Source: Bacillota bacterium | Lineage (GTDB): Bacteria; Bacillota; Clostridia; Christensenellales; Aristaeellaceae | Length of the DNA stretch: 64,000 bases | Assembly: GCA_023395615.1 (NCBI GenBank) | Contig: JAEWYP010000031.1 | Span: 1 to 64,000, forward strand | Direction: 5' to 3' | In this document: piece by piece, positions 61,841-64,000 of the stretch | Position numbering within the stretch: the first letter of the stretch is position 1 | Layout: every line of letters starts with the position of its first letter | Program-made: the position numbers and the translations under genes | Notes under the pieces: model-generated | The model's database searches: none | The model's input: the letters and a program-made list of their open reading frames with translations, nothing else | Told to the model about the DNA's origin: nothing

Positions 61841-61971
61841 TGTCAACGGTCTGAATCGGCCCCGTCCCCCTTGTTGGGGAGACGAGGCCTCTTATTTTTA
61901 TCATTGTTTTCAGGCGCTGTGCCCGTTTCATTCCATCCACAGGCGGTTGGCAACCGGTCGCCAGATCCCGT

Positions 61972-63864
61972 TTACTGCCATGCGCTGCGAAGGATAAACG
62001 ATAAGCTGTTCGCTTCCCCCGCCTGCACAAGGTCGTAGTGTTCGTTTCCCCGGGTGCGTTCGGCAATCGCTTCGTAACGGTCCAACCAGGCAATCGCATC
62101 GTCGTTCAGCTTCGGCAGCAGTTGTGCAATCGCTTTATCTTTTGCTTTGTTCAGCCCGTTGTTCAGCTCTTTCGCGCCGCTCGCCAGTTCGGCTGCGCCA
62201 CCGGCCAGTTTTTCCGTGCCCGCCTGCAGGTCCGCCGCACCGTTGGCCAGCTTACCAACGCCTTCGCAAAGCGTTGCCGCGCCTTCGCCCGCACTGGTAA
62301 CCCCGTCGGTGTATTGCTTCAGGCCCTGTTGAAATTTCGCGTACTCGTCCAGCTGATTTTTCAGCGCGCTCAGCTTTGCGGCGCCTTCTTTGGCCTGTTC
62401 CAACAGCGGCTGAACCTGCCGGTCAATTTTTTCCTGTACCTCTTTGGATGTCAGGTTTTCTTCCACCAGTTTGTTTTCCTGCTCCGTCACGGCATCTTCG
62501 ATCTGCTTCTGCACGTCGGCGGAGCTCATCTGCTGTTCTACGGCAGCGTCAATGCCCGCCTGTTGCTGCTTGGTAACCTGCCCGGCTTTTACGGCGGCAT
62601 CATACTGCTCCACGGTCAGGTTCAGGTTGGCCGCTTTCAGCACCGCCTGCAGCACGGTGGCCTGCGCTGCGCTGGTCACCTGTTTGCGAATTTCATCCTC
62701 ATTCTTGTGCACCGCTTCGGTCACCTGCCGCCGCGCCGCCTCGTTCGCTTTTGCGCGGATTCCGCTCTCCGACAGGTTATCCAGCGTGCCCCCCAACACC
62801 TGCGCATAGTTCGCCTGCGTAAGCGCGGGCAGATCGGGCATTGACGTTTGCAGCTCGGCTGTCGCGGCGGCCAGCAGCGAATCGAACACCTTCGACGCCG
62901 CGGCGTTCAGCTCGTCGTTGTTGCCTTGCAGCTCGCTCAGGCCCCCGTTTAAATCATTCAAACCGTTTTGAGCCTGCTTAAGTCCGTCGCAGAGGCTTTC
63001 AGCGCCGGTGTCCAGCCCGTCTGCGCCCGTTTTGAGGCTGTCGGCGCCGGTCTGCAGGGCATCCGCGCCGTTCAGCAGCGACACAACACCGCTCATCGCA
63101 TCGTAAAGCTCGCCGCTTCCGGAAATTTCCCGGCCGTCGCGTATCGCCGTCAGGTCGTCCGTCAGCTCACGCAGAAAGCCGCTCGCGTCATCGTAGGATT
63201 CGCTCAGCCTGCTCACCGCCTTTTCGATGGGTTCCGAGGTGACGAACGTCATCACGTCGCCGGGGGTGAAGTGATCTGCATCAAACGTTACGGTAAACGA
63301 CGTCGGCAGTTCGTCGATCTCGCCGCAGGCGGTTACGCCGTAGCCAACCACCAGCGAGCGGCTGCCATCGGTAAAGGTAAAACCGTTCTCCACCTGAACG
63401 TTCCGGCAGGCCTCCCCGTCCAGCAGCAGGGCGGAGCATGCCAGATGCGGCGTATCGGAGTCCGTACCATACCGCACGGTCATTTGAACGGCACCGGTCA
63501 GTTCCGACCCCGGCGCGGCCGCCTGCCCGTCCAGCGTGCAGTTCAGCGTCGGCCGCACAGGCAGCGGTTCCTTCCCGACGCCCTGATAAAACACATCCTC
63601 GCCGGCTGCGTTCCACGTAATCGTGTCCCCGTCCAGCGTAAACGTACGGCTATCCTTCGTGTTCTGTATCTGCGTCAGCGCCGTGCTGTCGGTTAGCGTA
63701 TCGCTCTTTTCCGGGTTATCCAGCCAAACGCTGTCGATTACCGTACGGGCCGAACCATCGGCGTTGAGCACCCCATAAACTCTTTCGTGCTTTTCGGCAC
63801 TTGCGCCGGTCGCTACCAGCAGCAGGGCGGCTGTGAGAACCGACAATACTTTCTGATGTCTCAT
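61972..63864 (-). CDS. Secreted heptad-repeat protein (YhgE/Pip-like) linked to MMPL transporter
   Basis: This 630-residue protein has a signal peptide (VLSVLTAALLLVATGASAE). A beta-rich N-terminal part is followed by two stretches of seven-residue repeats with glycine and leucine at fixed places: about residues 268-310 (LLNGADALQTGADSLKTGADGLDTGAESL) and about 525-570 (LCEGVGKLANGAADLQAGTEKLAGGAAELASGAKEL). A charged, coiled-coil-prone segment lies between. Such repeats mark the YhgE/Pip group and external arms of actinobacterial and Firmicute transport proteins. The ATG follows AAAGGATGATCGAGT, six bases after the MMPL stop, so the two are one operon. It probably forms an extracellular, helical partner of the MMPL pump. 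Confidence 0.82.
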   Translation of the reverse strand: MRHQKVLSVLTAALLLVATGASAEKHERVYGVLNADGSARTVIDSVWLDNPEKSDTLTDSTALTQIQNTKDSRTFTLDGDTITWNAAGEDVFYQGVGKEPLPVRPTLNCTLDGQAAAPGSELTGAVQMTVRYGTDSDTPHLACSALLLDGEACRNVQVENGFTFTDGSRSLVVGYGVTACGEIDELPTSFTVTFDADHFTPGDVMTFVTSEPIEKAVSRLSESYDDASGFLRELTDDLTAIRDGREISGSGELYDAMSGVVSLLNGADALQTGADSLKTGADGLDTGAESLCDGLKQAQNGLNDLNGGLSELQGNNDELNAAASKVFDSLLAAATAELQTSMPDLPALTQANYAQVLGGTLDNLSESGIRAKANEAARRQVTEAVHKNEDEIRKQVTSAAQATVLQAVLKAANLNLTVEQYDAAVKAGQVTKQQQAGIDAAVEQQMSSADVQKQIEDAVTEQENKLVEENLTSKEVQEKIDRQVQPLLEQAKEGAAKLSALKNQLDEYAKFQQGLKQYTDGVTSAGEGAATLCEGVGKLANGAADLQAGTEKLAGGAAELASGAKELNNGLNKAKDKAIAQLLPKLNDDAIAWLDRYEAIAERTRGNEHYDLVQAGEANSLSFILRSAWQ

Positions 63865-63870
63865 ACTCGA

Positions 63871-64000
63871 TCATCCTTTCACAAGTTTCATATCACGGGT
63901 CGTCCGGCAGATCACTTTATCCGTCGCCAGCAGGATCGCGGGCAGAACGAACAGCACAACGATCACGCTGATCAGGGCCCCGCGCGAAATTAAACCGCAC
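63871..64000 (-). CDS. MMPL-family transporter, C-terminal end
   Basis: The last 42 residues of a membrane protein whose gene begins outside the window. The frame reads RGALISVIVVLFVLPAILLATDKVICRTTRDMKLVKG. A final hydrophobic helix with the VLFVLPAILLATDK pattern and a short basic tail are typical of MMPL/RND-type exporters. The next gene in the operon encodes the secreted heptad-repeat protein, a pairing seen for such exporters in Gram-positive bacteria. Family assignment rests on a short piece. Confidence 0.65.
   Translation of the reverse strand, partial: CGLISRGALISVIVVLFVLPAILLATDKVICRTTRDMKLVKG

Noticed and set aside
1..64000. tRNA or rRNA genes, insertion sequences, prophage, attachment sites
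   Set aside because: None recognised by eye: no cloverleaf with the TTCRANY loop, no transposase or integrase motif, and coding sequence is nearly continuous. A tRNAscan or profile search could still find a missed RNA.

Overview
The window looks like a chromosomal segment of a GC-rich Firmicute, probably a carbohydrate-fermenting member of the Clostridia. Three things suggest this: strong AAAGGAG-type ribosome sites with several TTG or GTG starts, short hydrophobic 'MKK...AFAE' signal peptides, and an anaerobic (class III) ribonucleotide reductase. Assignment to order level is inference. I saw no phage, insertion sequence, CRISPR array, rRNA or tRNA.

Layout. 0-5.6 kb: the end of an SPL-type radical SAM gene, then a LysR regulator divergent from a heterodimeric ABC exporter with one degenerate ATP site. 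5.6-12.4 kb: a LacI regulator, a sugar ABC importer (binding protein and two permeases) and a GH127 beta-L-arabinofuranosidase, with LacI-like operators and a terminator. 12.5-16.5 kb: a five-gene minus-strand operon of an unassigned ABC transporter with two secreted proteins of unknown function. 16.6-48.2 kb: a large glycan-use locus of three transcription units. One (33.2 to about 16.6 kb, minus) holds GH4, two divergent GH95-like enzymes, a CE1-like esterase, an FMN split-barrel protein, a YteP/YtcP/YtcQ-type importer, GH51, a double SnoaL-like protein, a MoaF-like protein and a MATE pump. The second (39.9 to 33.6 kb, minus) holds GH3, an (alpha/alpha)6 hydrolase and two more MoaF-like proteins. 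The third (40.1 to 48.2 kb, plus) holds an orphan binding protein, a canonical GH95, a GH31 and a type-B carboxylesterase. A membrane-anchored AraC-type regulator resembling YesS lies at 48.7-51.0 kb. Between it and the esterase is a tandem array of palindromes with an exact 130-bp period.

51.6-64 kb is mostly housekeeping: a UPF0104 membrane protein, nrdD with a consensus promoter covered by two NrdR boxes, an HI0933-type flavoprotein, tilS (apparently leaderless), hpt, a secreted alpha/beta hydrolase, and a secreted heptad-repeat protein next to an MMPL transporter.

How it works together (inference): oligosaccharides carrying arabinose, fucose or galactose, xylose or glucose and ester groups, such as plant cell-wall glycans, are imported by CUT1-type ABC systems. 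Cytoplasmic exo-enzymes then take them apart; none of the glycoside hydrolases has a signal peptide. A 13-bp direct repeat (ATAAGAAWYGAAT) sits one base upstream of the -35 in two of the three units and probably marks the AraC-type regulon. The least explained part is the set of three MoaF-like proteins, one SnoaL-like protein and one FMN-barrel protein inside the glycan operons. They may act on an oxidised or aromatic part of the substrate.
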